Shown here piece after piece: positions 8,977 to 18,831 of a stretch of DNA of 50,308 nucleotides (position 1 is the stretch's first letter; every line of letters starts with the position of its first letter). Made by a program: the position numbers and the translations under genes. The stretch covers positions 1 to 50,308 of the forward strand of contig CAYUAI010000024.1 in the NCBI GenBank assembly GCA_964442745.1, read 5' to 3'. Under the pieces are notes generated by a model. It was given only the letters and a program-made list of their open reading frames with translations. It was not told the DNA's origin and did no database searches. The stretch comes from CAYUAI01 sp964442745. GTDB lineage: Bacteria > Pseudomonadota > Gammaproteobacteria > S012-40.

Positions 8977-9255
8977 GTGGATAAACTCTCAAGCCCATTG
9001 CAAAAAATTGACGCCCGAGGCAATAAACCCATCAAAATCGATACACGGGAAACCAAAAGCCTCATCTACGCTCTCCATGAAATCGATTTAACCAAAGTTG
9101 AACAATTGATTAATAGCGGACAAACACAAACCATTGGATGGTTTATACTATACTATTTGGAAAAATATCATAACAAGAGTCAAAACCTTGTCTGCGGCCT
9201 GCAACAAGCCTTTGGTGATGTACATTCTCAAGGGTTGGAGATTACCCATCCATAA
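8977..9255 (+). CDS. Small hypothetical protein after the TonB receptor
   Basis: A 92-residue GTG-start ORF six bases after the receptor stop. It has no signal peptide; the middle (TIGWFILYYLEKYH) is moderately hydrophobic. I do not recognise it. Just beyond its stop, other frames still look coding (see the next entry). It may be the intact front part of a larger decayed gene, or a short protein translationally coupled to the receptor. Confidence 0.35.
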   Translation: MDKLSSPLQKIDARGNKPIKIDTRETKSLIYALHEIDLTKVEQLINSGQTQTIGWFILYYLEKYHNKSQNLVCGLQQAFGDVHSQGLEITHP

Positions 9256-9466
9256 TAAGGTCGGTTCATTGGCTTTGCCGCGACTGTATGAAATCGCAGC
9301 AGCAATCAACCGAATTCGTTTGGACTGTTAAAGTCGTTTTGCTAAACAGACGGAATTCACTGGTTGTACCGACATTGGACAGCCTAAATCACAAGGCGAA
9401 TCTTATGCGCTGTATTACCGACACCGGCAAGATCTGGTGAGACTAAATAATAACCTATCCAATATC
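9256..9466 (+). pseudogene. Decayed coding remnant interrupted by a MITE
   Basis: Two stretches in different frames read like protein. One is SLALPRLYEIAAAINRIR, ending at a stop near 9331. The other runs from about 9333 to the MITE border (TDIGQPKSQGESYALYYR, then HRQDLVRLNNNLSNIYTR). The second frame runs directly into the repeat at 9467. This suggests a gene broken by frameshifts and by the insertion. The family is not recognised. Confidence 0.35.
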
Positions 9467-9628
9467 TATACCCGTAGTGTTTGAGATTGAGGTATTGAGT
9501 GCGAGGTATATTTTTGTTCTGACCAGGCGAAACGACGAGTAATAGCGGGATTATCGCGAGGAGTGCCAACACAGTCAGGGCAAAAATAGAACCGCAATAA
9601 AGCCTAAATCTCAAATGCTACAGGTATA
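9467..9628. mobile_element. 162-bp MITE (TATACCCGTAG family), copy A
   Basis: The inverted ends are TATACCCGTAGTGTTTGAGA and, at the right, the complement of TATACCTGTAGCATTTGAGA. They match over about 26 bases with a few differences. The same element, also 162 bp and gap-free to the eye, is at 34592-34753. The ends are TA dinucleotides, which would fit the TA target of IS630/Tc1-mariner-type elements (inference). The minus strand has a conserved hydrophobic reading frame, but the copies differ mostly at amino-acid-changing sites, so I do not call it a gene. Confidence 0.8.
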
Positions 9629-9670
9629 TTAGCTAACGTTCAATCATCAAGGGTAAGTGAAACTAACTCT

Positions 9671-12163
9671 ATGTATACAAAAAATTTAAAAATCAGCCAA
9701 CCCATTTCATCACTCACTGATATTCCTTCTTTTGGCATGGAAAAAGATCAAATACGGGAAGATTTTCGCCGACATTTCACCACCACACTGGGTCGAGATA
9801 AATATTGCCGTTTAGCCTATTATCCCTATGAAGCGCTGGTACTCACGCTACGGGAGCGCTTAATGGAACGATGGATTAAAACGCGTTATGCCTATCGTGA
9901 CACCAATTGTAAACGGACCTATTATTTATCTTTAGAGTTCCTTTTAGGGCGCACCCTCAGCAACACCGCATTAAATTTAGATTTGTCAGAACAAACCACG
10001 CAAGCTTTAAACGAACTCGGACTCAACTTGGAAGAAATTTCAGATGCTGAGCACGATGCCGGCTTAGGAAATGGTGGCTTAGGTCGGTTAGCGGCATGCT
10101 TCTTGGACAGTTGCGCGACCTTAGCCTTGCCGGTGATGGGATACGGCATACGCTATGAGTACGGTATGTTTCGCCAACATATCGAAAATGGTGAGCAAAT
10201 CGAAGAACCAGACCATTGGCTTCGCAATGGCAATCCCTGGGAAATTGAACGATTCGAACACACTCGCCGTATTCATTTTGGCGGTCATACTGAGCGTTAT
10301 ACCGACGAACAGGGCCAATCCCATACCCGGTGGGTCAATACCAACGATGTATTAGCCGTCCCGTTTGACATGCTAATCCCCGGTTATAAAAATGATATCG
10401 TTAACACACTGAGGCTTTGGTCTGCCGATGCCACCGATGAATTTGATCTTGGCGAATTCAATGCAGGCAGCTATCCGGAATCCGTCTCAGCGAAAAATGC
10501 GGCTGAAAATATTACCATGGTATTATACCCAAACGATGCCAGCGAAAATGGCAAAGAACTCCGTTTGCGCCAACAATACTTCCTGGCATCCGCCAGCTTA
10601 CAAGACGTTATTGCCCGATGGGTTTCATACAATGGTAAAGATTTTTCAAAATTTTCTGAGAAAAACTGCTTCCAAATGAATGACACCCATCCCACCTGCG
10701 CCATTCCAGAACTCATGCGCCTATTAATCGATGAGCAAGGCTTCGATTGGGACACCGCTTGGGACATCACGAGCAAAACCATGGCCTATACCAATCATAC
10801 TCTGCTACCTGAAGCCTTGGAAAAATGGCCCGTTCAAATATTTCAACATTTATTACCCAGAATATTGGAAATTATCTATGAAATAAATGCCCAGTTTCTT
10901 TCTGTCGTCGCACAGCACTGGCCCGGAGATATTGGCCGTATAAAACGCATGTCTATCATTGAAGAAGGCGACACTCAATACGTGCGCATGGCTCATCTCG
11001 CCTTAGTGGGTAGTTTCTCGGTCAATGGGGTAGCCGCACTGCACTCCGAACTGCTGCAAAACAAATTATTCAAAGATTTCAGCCAATTATGGCCGCATAA
11101 ATTTAATAACAAAACCAATGGTGTTACCCAGCGCCGCTGGTTAGCCGCCTGCAATCCTAAGCTAACTCAACTGATTAACGAAACCATTGGAGACCAATGG
11201 ATCACTGATTTACCTCAGTTACGCCGCCTCACGGAATATGCGAATCAAGCCAGCTTCAAAGCGCGTTGGCGAGCGATAAAACAAGCCAATAAAACACAAT
11301 TGGCCCAACTGGTCGCCACGGAATGCCATGTCAACTTTAACATCAATGCCCTATTTGATGTACAAGTGAAAAGAATACACGAATACAAACGTCAACTACT
11401 CAACATATTACATGTCATTCACCTATACGACCGTATAAAACGAGGCGATACCGACAACTGGACAAACCGCTGTGTATTAATTGGCGGCAAAGCGGCCCCT
11501 GGTTATATGCTAGCGAAACGCATCATTAAGCTGATTTGTAATGTGGCCGGTGTTGTCAATAACGATCCTGACGTTGGCGAAAAACTCAAAGTGGCCTTCA
11601 TTCCGAACTACAATGTGACCACCATGGAAACCATTTGCCCTGGCACCGACTTATCCGAGCAAGTCTCCACCGCCGGCAAAGAAGCTTCAGGCACCGGCAA
11701 TATGAAATTCATGATGAATGGTGCCATCACCATCGGCACCTTGGACGGTGCCAATATAGAAATTCGCGAAGAAGTTGGCGATGATAATTTTTTCCTGTTC
11801 GGGCTCACCGCACAACAAGTTGAAGAAAAGCAGGGTCACTATCATCCGGATGAAATTATTAACAACGATATTGACCTACAACGCACCATGCACCTGCTAT
11901 ATTCTGGTCATTTTAACCAATTTGAACCCTATATTTTTGAACCTATCTTACAATCCATCAACAATCCACACGACCCGTGGATGACAGCCATCGACTTCAG
12001 AAGTTATATTGAAGCTCAGAAGCAAGTGGCTAAATGTTATCAAGACCAAGACGCCTGGACAACAATGAGCATTCTAAATGCGGCCGCGAGTGGTAAATTC
12101 TCTACAGACCGGACCATGCAGCAGTATAATGAAGAAATATGGAAAATGACGCCCTTGATGTAA
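9671..12163 (+). CDS. glgP: Glycogen/starch phosphorylase
   Basis: An 830-residue GT35 phosphorylase that cleaves alpha-1,4-glucan with phosphate to give glucose-1-phosphate. The pyridoxal-phosphate site EASGTGNMKFMMNGA is intact, with Lys679. Other family blocks are present: LSLEFLLGR near the N-terminus, GNGGLGRLAACFLDS, MNDTHP, VQVKRIHEYKRQLLN and GTLDGANIEI. The length is normal for bacterial GlgP. The start is the ATG at 9671, preceded by AAGGGTAAG. glgX follows 168 bases later on the same strand, so the two probably form a glycogen-degradation unit; no synthesis genes are in the window. Confidence 0.97.
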   Translation: MYTKNLKISQPISSLTDIPSFGMEKDQIREDFRRHFTTTLGRDKYCRLAYYPYEALVLTLRERLMERWIKTRYAYRDTNCKRTYYLSLEFLLGRTLSNTALNLDLSEQTTQALNELGLNLEEISDAEHDAGLGNGGLGRLAACFLDSCATLALPVMGYGIRYEYGMFRQHIENGEQIEEPDHWLRNGNPWEIERFEHTRRIHFGGHTERYTDEQGQSHTRWVNTNDVLAVPFDMLIPGYKNDIVNTLRLWSADATDEFDLGEFNAGSYPESVSAKNAAENITMVLYPNDASENGKELRLRQQYFLASASLQDVIARWVSYNGKDFSKFSEKNCFQMNDTHPTCAIPELMRLLIDEQGFDWDTAWDITSKTMAYTNHTLLPEALEKWPVQIFQHLLPRILEIIYEINAQFLSVVAQHWPGDIGRIKRMSIIEEGDTQYVRMAHLALVGSFSVNGVAALHSELLQNKLFKDFSQLWPHKFNNKTNGVTQRRWLAACNPKLTQLINETIGDQWITDLPQLRRLTEYANQASFKARWRAIKQANKTQLAQLVATECHVNFNINALFDVQVKRIHEYKRQLLNILHVIHLYDRIKRGDTDNWTNRCVLIGGKAAPGYMLAKRIIKLICNVAGVVNNDPDVGEKLKVAFIPNYNVTTMETICPGTDLSEQVSTAGKEASGTGNMKFMMNGAITIGTLDGANIEIREEVGDDNFFLFGLTAQQVEEKQGHYHPDEIINNDIDLQRTMHLLYSGHFNQFEPYIFEPILQSINNPHDPWMTAIDFRSYIEAQKQVAKCYQDQDAWTTMSILNAAASGKFSTDRTMQQYNEEIWKMTPLM

Positions 12164-12331
12164 CGAACATCCGCCCTCAGAATTGAATTTTATTTGGTCG
12201 ATTTAATTGCGCAACAACCAGAAAAATCGTTACTACGATTTTGAGAATTTTGCCATTGAGAATCGACCAAAGCCCACTTGAAAACGCGAGATAAAACTCA
12301 TGACTCATAGGTTTTGCCACGGAAATAGCGA

Positions 12332-14446
12332 ATGAATCTGTTTTCAAAATTTTTAAAAGAACATATAAGACCTAAAGCCTACGTTTCACGTCCTGGGTCA
12401 AGGTCTCCTGCCGGCGCACAAGTCGATAAAAACGGAACAAATTTCTGCATTTTTAGCCGCCATGCAACGCATGTGGAACTGCTTTTGTATGACGCCGCCG
12501 ATAGCGACAAACCGTTTCAAACCCTGGTATTAGATCCAGAAATCAATCAGACATTTTTCTTTTGGCATATCTATCTAGATAAACTGCCTGCCGGCATCCA
12601 CTATACCTGGCGGGTTGATGGTCCGGCACACCCAAACCATGGTTTTCATTTTAATAATAAAAAAGAACTACTCGACCCATGGGCCAAAGCCCTCACCGAT
12701 ATCCGCTGGAATCGGGAACTCGCCAGTGATCCAAATGACAGTCATAGCTCCAGTATGCGCGCCATTACCGTTAACGAGAATTATGACTGGAAAAACGACC
12801 AACCACTCAACCATCCTCTAGAAGATACCATCATCTACGAACTGCATGTGGGCGGTTTTACACGCCACCGCTCTTCCGGCGTCAAACATCCAGGCACCTT
12901 CGCTGGCCTCATTAAAAAAATACCCTATTTAAAAGAGTTGGGCGTTACTGATGTCGAATTATTGCCCGTCATGGCTTTTGATAAACAAGATGTTCCTGCA
13001 TCAGCCGCCACCCTTGGTCTCCAAAATTATTGGGGTTATAGCACCCACAGCTTTTATAGCCCACATCCCGATTACTGCGTTACCCCAGAACAAGGCAAAC
13101 ACCTTGACGAGTTCCGTGACATGGTCAAAGCCTTACATAAAGCGGGTATCGGCATCATCATGGATGTGGTATTTAATCACACCGCAGAAGGCGGCGTCGG
13201 TGGCCCGATCATCAACTTTAAAGGGCTTTCCAATGAGATGTTCTATCACCTTGATCATCAAGATCGCAGCAAGTATCGTGATTATAGCGGGTGTGGTAAC
13301 ACGGTAAACTGTAATCATCCACTGGTCACCCGCTTCATCGTCAACTGCCTTGACTATTGGGTCAACAATATGCACGTTGATGGATTCCGTTTCGATCTCG
13401 CCAGCATTTTTGTGCGTGATGAAAACGGTGCCCCAATGCACAATGCGCCCTTACCCTGGAGTATTGAATTTTCTCGCGCCTTGGTCAATACCAAACTGAT
13501 CGCGGAAGCCTGGGATGCGGCGGGTTTATACCATGTAGGCACCTTTCCTGGGTTTCGCTGGGCGGAATGGAACGGACGCTACCGTGACGCCATTCGTCAA
13601 TTTGTTAAAGGTGAAAAAGGCATCATTAACGACGTTGCCACCTGTATTGGAGGCAGCAGCGACCTTTACCAGCATCAAGGTCGGCTACCGATTAACAGCA
13701 TCAATTTTATCGCCTGTCACGATGGTTTTACCCTCTATGACCAAGTCAGCTACAACCAAAAACATAATGAAGCCAATGGTGAAGACAATCGAGATGGTCA
13801 CAACGATAATCATAGCTGGAATTGTGGTCACGAAGGCGGCACTGATAATATACAAATCGAGACCTTAAGACGACGACAAGCCAAAAATTTCATGGCGATT
13901 TTGCTACTAAGCCAAGGCGTCCCGATGATCCTGGCTGGTGATGAAGTACTTAGAACACAACGTGGCAATAATAATGCGTATTGCCAAGATAACGAAACCA
14001 GCTGGTTCGACTGGACATTAATCGAAAAAAATCATGACATGTTACGCTTTGTCAAACAAATGATTGCGTTTAGAAAACGCCACCGCAGTTTACGTCGCCA
14101 CCGCTTTTTATCCGGCAAAACCATCACCACCTCCGGTATCCCCGATGTCACATGGCAAGGTCCGCGCCTGGATGAGCCACTGTGGAATGATCCCGACGCG
14201 CAGATTTTGTGTTTCACGCTGAGTAATATTGAGCCAGACGAAGCCACCTTGTATGTGGTTCTTAATATGTCTGAAAAAACCATCGAATTCCCTCTGCCAG
14301 ACATAAAAGGCCAACACTGGCACTGCGCGATTGACACCGCGCAACCTTCACCCAAAGATATCATGGAACCCACTGATCAAATACGCATTGAACATCATAG
14401 TTTTTTTGTCAAACCAAGAACCGTGGCGGTATTCGAAAGCCGTTGA
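12332..14446 (+). CDS. glgX: Glycogen debranching enzyme (isoamylase type)
   Basis: A 704-residue GH13_11 enzyme that hydrolyses alpha-1,6 branches left by phosphorylase. It has an N-terminal CBM48-like domain (about 22-130, SPAGAQVDKNGTNFCIFSR). A catalytic (beta/alpha)8 barrel follows, with MDVVFNHTAEG, DGFRFDLAS (nucleophile D355), LIAEAWD (acid/base E392) and FIACHDGFT (D464). A C-terminal beta domain completes it. The motif order and length match GlgX. The stop is 28 bases from the convergent outer-membrane protein gene. Paired with glgP upstream, it completes linear glucan mobilisation. Confidence 0.96.
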   Translation: MNLFSKFLKEHIRPKAYVSRPGSRSPAGAQVDKNGTNFCIFSRHATHVELLLYDAADSDKPFQTLVLDPEINQTFFFWHIYLDKLPAGIHYTWRVDGPAHPNHGFHFNNKKELLDPWAKALTDIRWNRELASDPNDSHSSSMRAITVNENYDWKNDQPLNHPLEDTIIYELHVGGFTRHRSSGVKHPGTFAGLIKKIPYLKELGVTDVELLPVMAFDKQDVPASAATLGLQNYWGYSTHSFYSPHPDYCVTPEQGKHLDEFRDMVKALHKAGIGIIMDVVFNHTAEGGVGGPIINFKGLSNEMFYHLDHQDRSKYRDYSGCGNTVNCNHPLVTRFIVNCLDYWVNNMHVDGFRFDLASIFVRDENGAPMHNAPLPWSIEFSRALVNTKLIAEAWDAAGLYHVGTFPGFRWAEWNGRYRDAIRQFVKGEKGIINDVATCIGGSSDLYQHQGRLPINSINFIACHDGFTLYDQVSYNQKHNEANGEDNRDGHNDNHSWNCGHEGGTDNIQIETLRRRQAKNFMAILLLSQGVPMILAGDEVLRTQRGNNNAYCQDNETSWFDWTLIEKNHDMLRFVKQMIAFRKRHRSLRRHRFLSGKTITTSGIPDVTWQGPRLDEPLWNDPDAQILCFTLSNIEPDEATLYVVLNMSEKTIEFPLPDIKGQHWHCAIDTAQPSPKDIMEPTDQIRIEHHSFFVKPRTVAVFESR

Positions 14447-14474
14447 GTTTAGCTGTTAGGGCACCATAAAAAGG

Positions 14475-15170
14475 CTATATCTTATAGTTGATGCCAAAGG
14501 CTAACCCACCAAAAGTGTCCGTTGCTTCGTAATCGGTTTCATCAAACAGATAAACCTGGATTTTTAAACCAATAGAATAGGATAAAGCCGTATTTAACAA
14601 ATTAGAAGCAAAACCAAATTCCAAAGCATTTCCGGTAGATTCGATATTTTCATCATCTTCCAAAGCAGCAAAGGTATATGTGCCATATAAAGCCGACTGA
14701 CGACCAATGGGGTAAAAACCGGTCAAGCCGAGCACCAATCCCGAAGACTTACTTGTTTCAGCCTTTTGCCCTGTATTTGCATTATAAAAATCAGCTTCAA
14801 GTTGTTTATAACCCAGCAATACCGCTAATTTTGGTAAAAAATAATAACCCGCAAAGACATCGAGTTCATTACGTTTGAGACCCACATCAACTCCGCTCCC
14901 GATAAAATTTTTAAAGGTAAATTCCCCTGCCAAATAATTAGCCCCACCAAACCATGATCCATAACGTACATTCAAACTGGGTCCAACTAAGGCTGTGTAT
15001 TCTGACTCTTCCTCTAAAGTAACACCCGTGGTTTTATTCTTAGCATCGAGTGTACTACTTGCTACCCACGTTTTCAGACCAAACACAATCGAGCTGCCTT
15101 GGGCAAATACTTGCGTAGGCAAGCCCACAAACAACACACATACAACCAATAAATATCTATTTTTTTTCAT
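14475..15170 (-). CDS. Outer-membrane beta-barrel protein
   Basis: A 231-residue protein with a clear signal peptide (1-24, cleavage after QVFA). Alternating amphipathic strands follow, such as LNVRYGSWFGGANYLAGEFTF, LDVFAGYYFLPKLAVLLGY and LALAFGINYKI. The size suggests an 8- to 10-strand barrel. No specific family motif is recognised. It lies 64 bases downstream of the caspase-like gene on the same strand, so the two could be co-transcribed. It contains no enzyme-like residues. Function, channel or adhesin, is unknown. Confidence 0.72.
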   Translation of the reverse strand: MKKNRYLLVVCVLFVGLPTQVFAQGSSIVFGLKTWVASSTLDAKNKTTGVTLEEESEYTALVGPSLNVRYGSWFGGANYLAGEFTFKNFIGSGVDVGLKRNELDVFAGYYFLPKLAVLLGYKQLEADFYNANTGQKAETSKSSGLVLGLTGFYPIGRQSALYGTYTFAALEDDENIESTGNALEFGFASNLLNTALSYSIGLKIQVYLFDETDYEATDTFGGLAFGINYKI

Positions 15171-15234
15171 TATCTCATACCTTTTTTAGTTATCAATCTG
15201 GCGCTTTATGGTGCAGATAATGCACCCTATCAAT

Positions 15235-16689
15235 CTAAAAACTCGGGGGCGGAATCACCCTTTGGGTTCTATCTGGCGTTTTTTCCGATGTTTTTTGACT
15301 CGGTCGTTGTTCAATACGGCGTAAACGCTTTTTCGCCGAGCGTGTGATGCTCAAGCCTGGTTGCGTTTCCTCGGCTAACTGCAAGTAACTGGCGGCCGAA
15401 GGAAAGCGATGACGCTTCATTTCCGAATTGGCTTTGGCAACCAAGCGCTGTGAAATACGGGTAAGCCCCTTCTTGGCTTGTCGATTGGCCGGATCCAAGG
15501 CCAATACCGAACGCCATTGCTCCCGGGCATTGTTATTGGTCGGCTCAATGAAATCCCCTTTTTTAAAATACTGTTCGGCCTGAGCTAATCGCTCAGCTAA
15601 ATCCGACTTCGATTTTTGTTGTTGAAGGGTTTGCCGTTTATGTTTTGCGATTTCAGCAAAAGTCCCCTTGGGATATCGATCGAGATAAGATGAAAAAAGC
15701 GCTAGATTATTGCTATCCTTTATGCTCTGCCAATAGCTCAATTCAACAACCACTGGATTCACAGCAAAACCCGGTGGAGCTGTGTTTGACTGAGGAGTAC
15801 GCACTCCCGCTTGCGTTGGGAGAGTAGAAAACTTAGTCCGCCTAAAAATAAATTCCCCGCCTTCATCACCGGCGCCATGTAATACACCGCTTTGTGGCGT
15901 TTGCTGGACATTATTGCCCACCTGGCGAGTCAAACTGGTACTTAATTCGGTTGTGGTTAGCAATTCATCCGTATTATCCCTCAGTTCATGCAAGAAAAAA
16001 TAGGTAAAGGGTGAATGCCCCGAACTGCGGTAATCATCATCGACAAATTCCAGACCGCCAGCCGCCACAATTTGCACACTCTTGCGTTTAGCCACTTTTC
16101 GCAAATAAGGTTCGTTACGTTGCGCCAGCGAAATCCCCCGGTTGCCACCACGCAACAAGGAACCACTAAAACAAGAATCCGAGACCAACAAGGTATGGCC
16201 GGCTCGCGCAGAAATCACCGAAAGTTTTTCCTTAATTCTCGCATTACTTAAAAAGTAACTATCATCCCAGCCTTGTGCATCCACCGGAATCCAGTACGCT
16301 TCATCGGTGTCTTCATTGCGATAGCCATGCCCTGCATAATAAATTAATACACTATCATTCGCTTGGCTCTTCCCCGCCATGCCACTGAGCGCACCCAGAA
16401 TTTGCCGGCGAGTGGCATTGAGCAGCAAATTAACATCCTCAAAACCATATTGCTCTTTCAACAACTTGGCCACAGAATTGGCATCACTGACAGCGGTATT
16501 TAATGGTCCCCAGATGTTTTTAGAATCTTGATATTCATTATTACCAATAATGATCGCACGATATACACCGTTGTTAAATGGGGTCGTATGCGCCACACCG
16601 GCGCCAGCCTGAGCGTAATGGACAACGCTAAGCAGCCAAATACCGCAGAGTGTAAACATCAAATGGGCAAAAAATCTACCAGAAAACAT
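15235..16689 (-). CDS. Secreted caspase-like (peptidase C14) protein
   Basis: A 484-residue orthocaspase-type protein. A signal peptide is likely (1-28, cleavage after YAQAGA). The p20-like domain (about 42-270) has the fold pattern YRAIIIGNNEY, then the catalytic dyad His121 in YYAGHGY and Cys173 in SDSCFSG. Both residues are intact, so it should be an active Arg/Lys-specific cysteine peptidase. After a linker (280-330), the C-terminal half (about 335-460) looks like helical, TPR-type repeats (YFKKGDFIEPTNNNAREQWRSV, LDPANRQAKKGL). It ends in a Pro-rich tail. Export implies an envelope or extracellular role rather than cytosolic cell death. No partner toxin or sensor is adjacent apart from the barrel protein downstream. 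Confidence 0.87.
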   Translation of the reverse strand: MFSGRFFAHLMFTLCGIWLLSVVHYAQAGAGVAHTTPFNNGVYRAIIIGNNEYQDSKNIWGPLNTAVSDANSVAKLLKEQYGFEDVNLLLNATRRQILGALSGMAGKSQANDSVLIYYAGHGYRNEDTDEAYWIPVDAQGWDDSYFLSNARIKEKLSVISARAGHTLLVSDSCFSGSLLRGGNRGISLAQRNEPYLRKVAKRKSVQIVAAGGLEFVDDDYRSSGHSPFTYFFLHELRDNTDELLTTTELSTSLTRQVGNNVQQTPQSGVLHGAGDEGGEFIFRRTKFSTLPTQAGVRTPQSNTAPPGFAVNPVVVELSYWQSIKDSNNLALFSSYLDRYPKGTFAEIAKHKRQTLQQQKSKSDLAERLAQAEQYFKKGDFIEPTNNNAREQWRSVLALDPANRQAKKGLTRISQRLVAKANSEMKRHRFPSAASYLQLAEETQPGLSITRSAKKRLRRIEQRPSQKTSEKTPDRTQRVIPPPSF

Positions 16690-17384
16690 AATATCTCCAT
16701 GACTGGGGATGATTCAAGTTGACAACGCTATGGCTTCAATCTTACATATCACATCTCACCGATGCGACATGCAAGCTTAAACCCAATCGATTTTTTTGCG
16801 ACTTATCTATCGCTATTATTAAAGACCGCGACTTGCAAAAGATTTGACAGTGACATCATTCTAAAAAATCAGTAAATGCTTACAAAACTTCGATTCACTT
16901 GCTAACATTATATACATATTCCCCCATATATACATATTTGCCCAGGCTTCGTATCAATGTGATTAAGACCAACTAATGGCTAAAATTGAAAATTTTATCG
17001 CCAGATTGGAGGAATAGCGAGCAGAACCCGTGACGCAATCATCAACAGTCGTGGCATCACTGCATCGAGAATGTTACGCCGAAGGGGCAGCCAAAATTGC
17101 TTTCATAAAAAGCAAGCCACTCTATTACATATCAGCAAGCGCCGCATCAATGAATAAGTCTTTTTCTATGGATTTTATTAATGTTTTGGCTCAATATGGA
17201 TTCTGGGGTCGTGGTATACTCTCAGTCAACTCGCTATAAACTGGTGATTATTCAGCCAATAATCAAAGGACATCGAACGAGGCAAAGATGATACCGAAGT
17301 CTATCGCCAGCGCAACGAATGCGAAGCCGGGAAGTTATTGCCATGTCCATTCCACAGAGACCCAGCAGTCTTCCCGTGGTTGTC
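16690..17384. other. Gene-poor region with an isolated MITE/IS end
   Basis: About 700 bases. A 69-codon ORF at 17030-17239 runs through the repeat end at 17188 and is not supported. Around 17275-17380 one frame reads ERGKDDTEVYRQRNECEAG, which could be a short gene remnant. No tRNA or strong terminator was seen. Confidence 0.35.
17188..17210 (+). repeat. Single copy of the GGCTCAATATGGA inverted-repeat end
   Basis: This 23-base block matches the left end of the MITE at 4724-4807 closely, and similarity continues weakly for about 25 more bases (GTCAACTCGC versus GTTGACTC). No partner end occurs nearby, so it is probably the remnant of an insertion whose other end has been lost. Confidence 0.65.
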
Positions 17385-18512
17385 CTACCAAGCGGCAAAA
17401 AATTTAATAAACGGTCCGTAAACAAATGATGAAATTAAGCGATCATCGGTATACGCACTTTCCACCTCCGTTCTGCTGTTTACTTTAATTCCATCATTAT
17501 CCGGTTCATGGTGAAAGCCGGTTTCTTTATAATATGCATGTAAATGAATATCAATCCCCACAGACAAACCAAACCGAGTGTCTCGGTAACGCTGAATATA
17601 CGTGATCGGCAAGCGAAGATTTAAATTCATACCTAACGCATATTGCTCGGCGGTATTGAGTTGCTTGCCGCTGAAATCAGTGATCTCGCGCCGCACACTG
17701 TCACTGATATCAAATCGTGCAATACCCACAATACTTTCTCCTTCCGGCGAAAAAGTCATATAAGCATCCTCTCCCATTAACCATTGAAACCAGTAGTCAC
17801 CCGAGGCCCAGCTCGCATAATTTCTCACTAATTGATTAAACGGTCCGTCTTTTTCCATGTAATAGCCAAATAAATCAAAGCGGTTTTTTTTGTCGAAATA
17901 AAGTGAAGAGGGCGCAATGACCCGATCACGAATAAATGATGTCGGATTCGACACCCGTGATTCAGCATCATATAACAACAGCAATTGAGGATGAGTATGC
18001 GTCGAATAGACGAGGCCTCGCTTCAAACCATATTGATTAACAAAATACAGGGCATAAAACTGATGTAAACTTTTAAAATCACCGGTATTAAACGTGTCCT
18101 TGCCCGTCGAACTCTCCGACAATTTAATCGAACCCGCGGTTTCCGATGAGCCGATGGTCAAACCATATTTTCGCCACATGAATGAACCGACAAAATTCTC
18201 ATAACCAATCGCGCTACCGGTTTGATATTGGATTCGCGCAGAGAGGGATTCCAACCAAGTCAGTGTCATATCGATACCATAAATCGCCCCACTTTTATAA
18301 TCGAGATTACCCGCCATACGCTCCTGAGTCAGGTCTAGCACATCGGGTATACCGGTACCATCATCATTTACCGGCGGTAACCAAGTTTGCTGATAACTTT
18401 CCGTTAAGCCACTGATCGATCCGATGCGAACCGAGGTATAAACAGCCGCAGATACCGACAAAGACAGCACTACCCCACCGATCATAACGACTATTCTCAC
18501 GAAATTAATCAT
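17385..18512 (-). CDS. Predicted outer-membrane barrel protein
   Basis: A 375-residue protein from the chosen ATG (18512). That start has a strong GAGGGGA ribosome site and begins the signal peptide (MINFVRIVVMIGGVVLSLSVSAAV). An upstream ATG at 18551 would add 13 residues ahead of the signal and is less likely. The body shows amphipathic strands with aromatic girdles (RIQYQTGSAIGYENFVGSFMW, DLFGYYMEK, YWFQWLMGEDAYMTF). The chain ends in Trp after IKFFAAW, as in barrel proteins recognised by BamA. No named family is recognised. It is alone between two gaps. Confidence 0.65.
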   Translation of the reverse strand: MINFVRIVVMIGGVVLSLSVSAAVYTSVRIGSISGLTESYQQTWLPPVNDDGTGIPDVLDLTQERMAGNLDYKSGAIYGIDMTLTWLESLSARIQYQTGSAIGYENFVGSFMWRKYGLTIGSSETAGSIKLSESSTGKDTFNTGDFKSLHQFYALYFVNQYGLKRGLVYSTHTHPQLLLLYDAESRVSNPTSFIRDRVIAPSSLYFDKKNRFDLFGYYMEKDGPFNQLVRNYASWASGDYWFQWLMGEDAYMTFSPEGESIVGIARFDISDSVRREITDFSGKQLNTAEQYALGMNLNLRLPITYIQRYRDTRFGLSVGIDIHLHAYYKETGFHHEPDNDGIKVNSRTEVESAYTDDRLISSFVYGPFIKFFAAW

Positions 18513-18831
18513 TCCCCTCACCCATATAATGAACCCGACAAACGGCAACACACCAACATCCTAACTGCCAGCTAACTTCCATCCTAACTTGGCAAAATAT
18601 TAAACGATCAATGTGCTAAATTTATTTAGCGTACTGCCCACCGGTTGGCTACCGAACACACACACAATGATCGTTGGGTTACTTTTTGAAGGGTATATTG
18701 TTTTTATTACGTATTGTTATGTAATTATACTACAAGCCAGATAGCCACCTAAAAATAAAAAATATTTTCCTGACTTTGATATTAAGCACCAATTAAGAAA
18801 TACCAATGAAGCGCACTGACTGCGGAATGAC

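Noticed and set aside
9384..9614. Minus-strand hydrophobic ORF in the MITE, with a similar frame at 34530-34739
   Set aside because: It starts with TTG without a ribosome site, the frame includes the inverted ends, and the copies differ mainly by replacement changes, which does not suggest protein-level selection.
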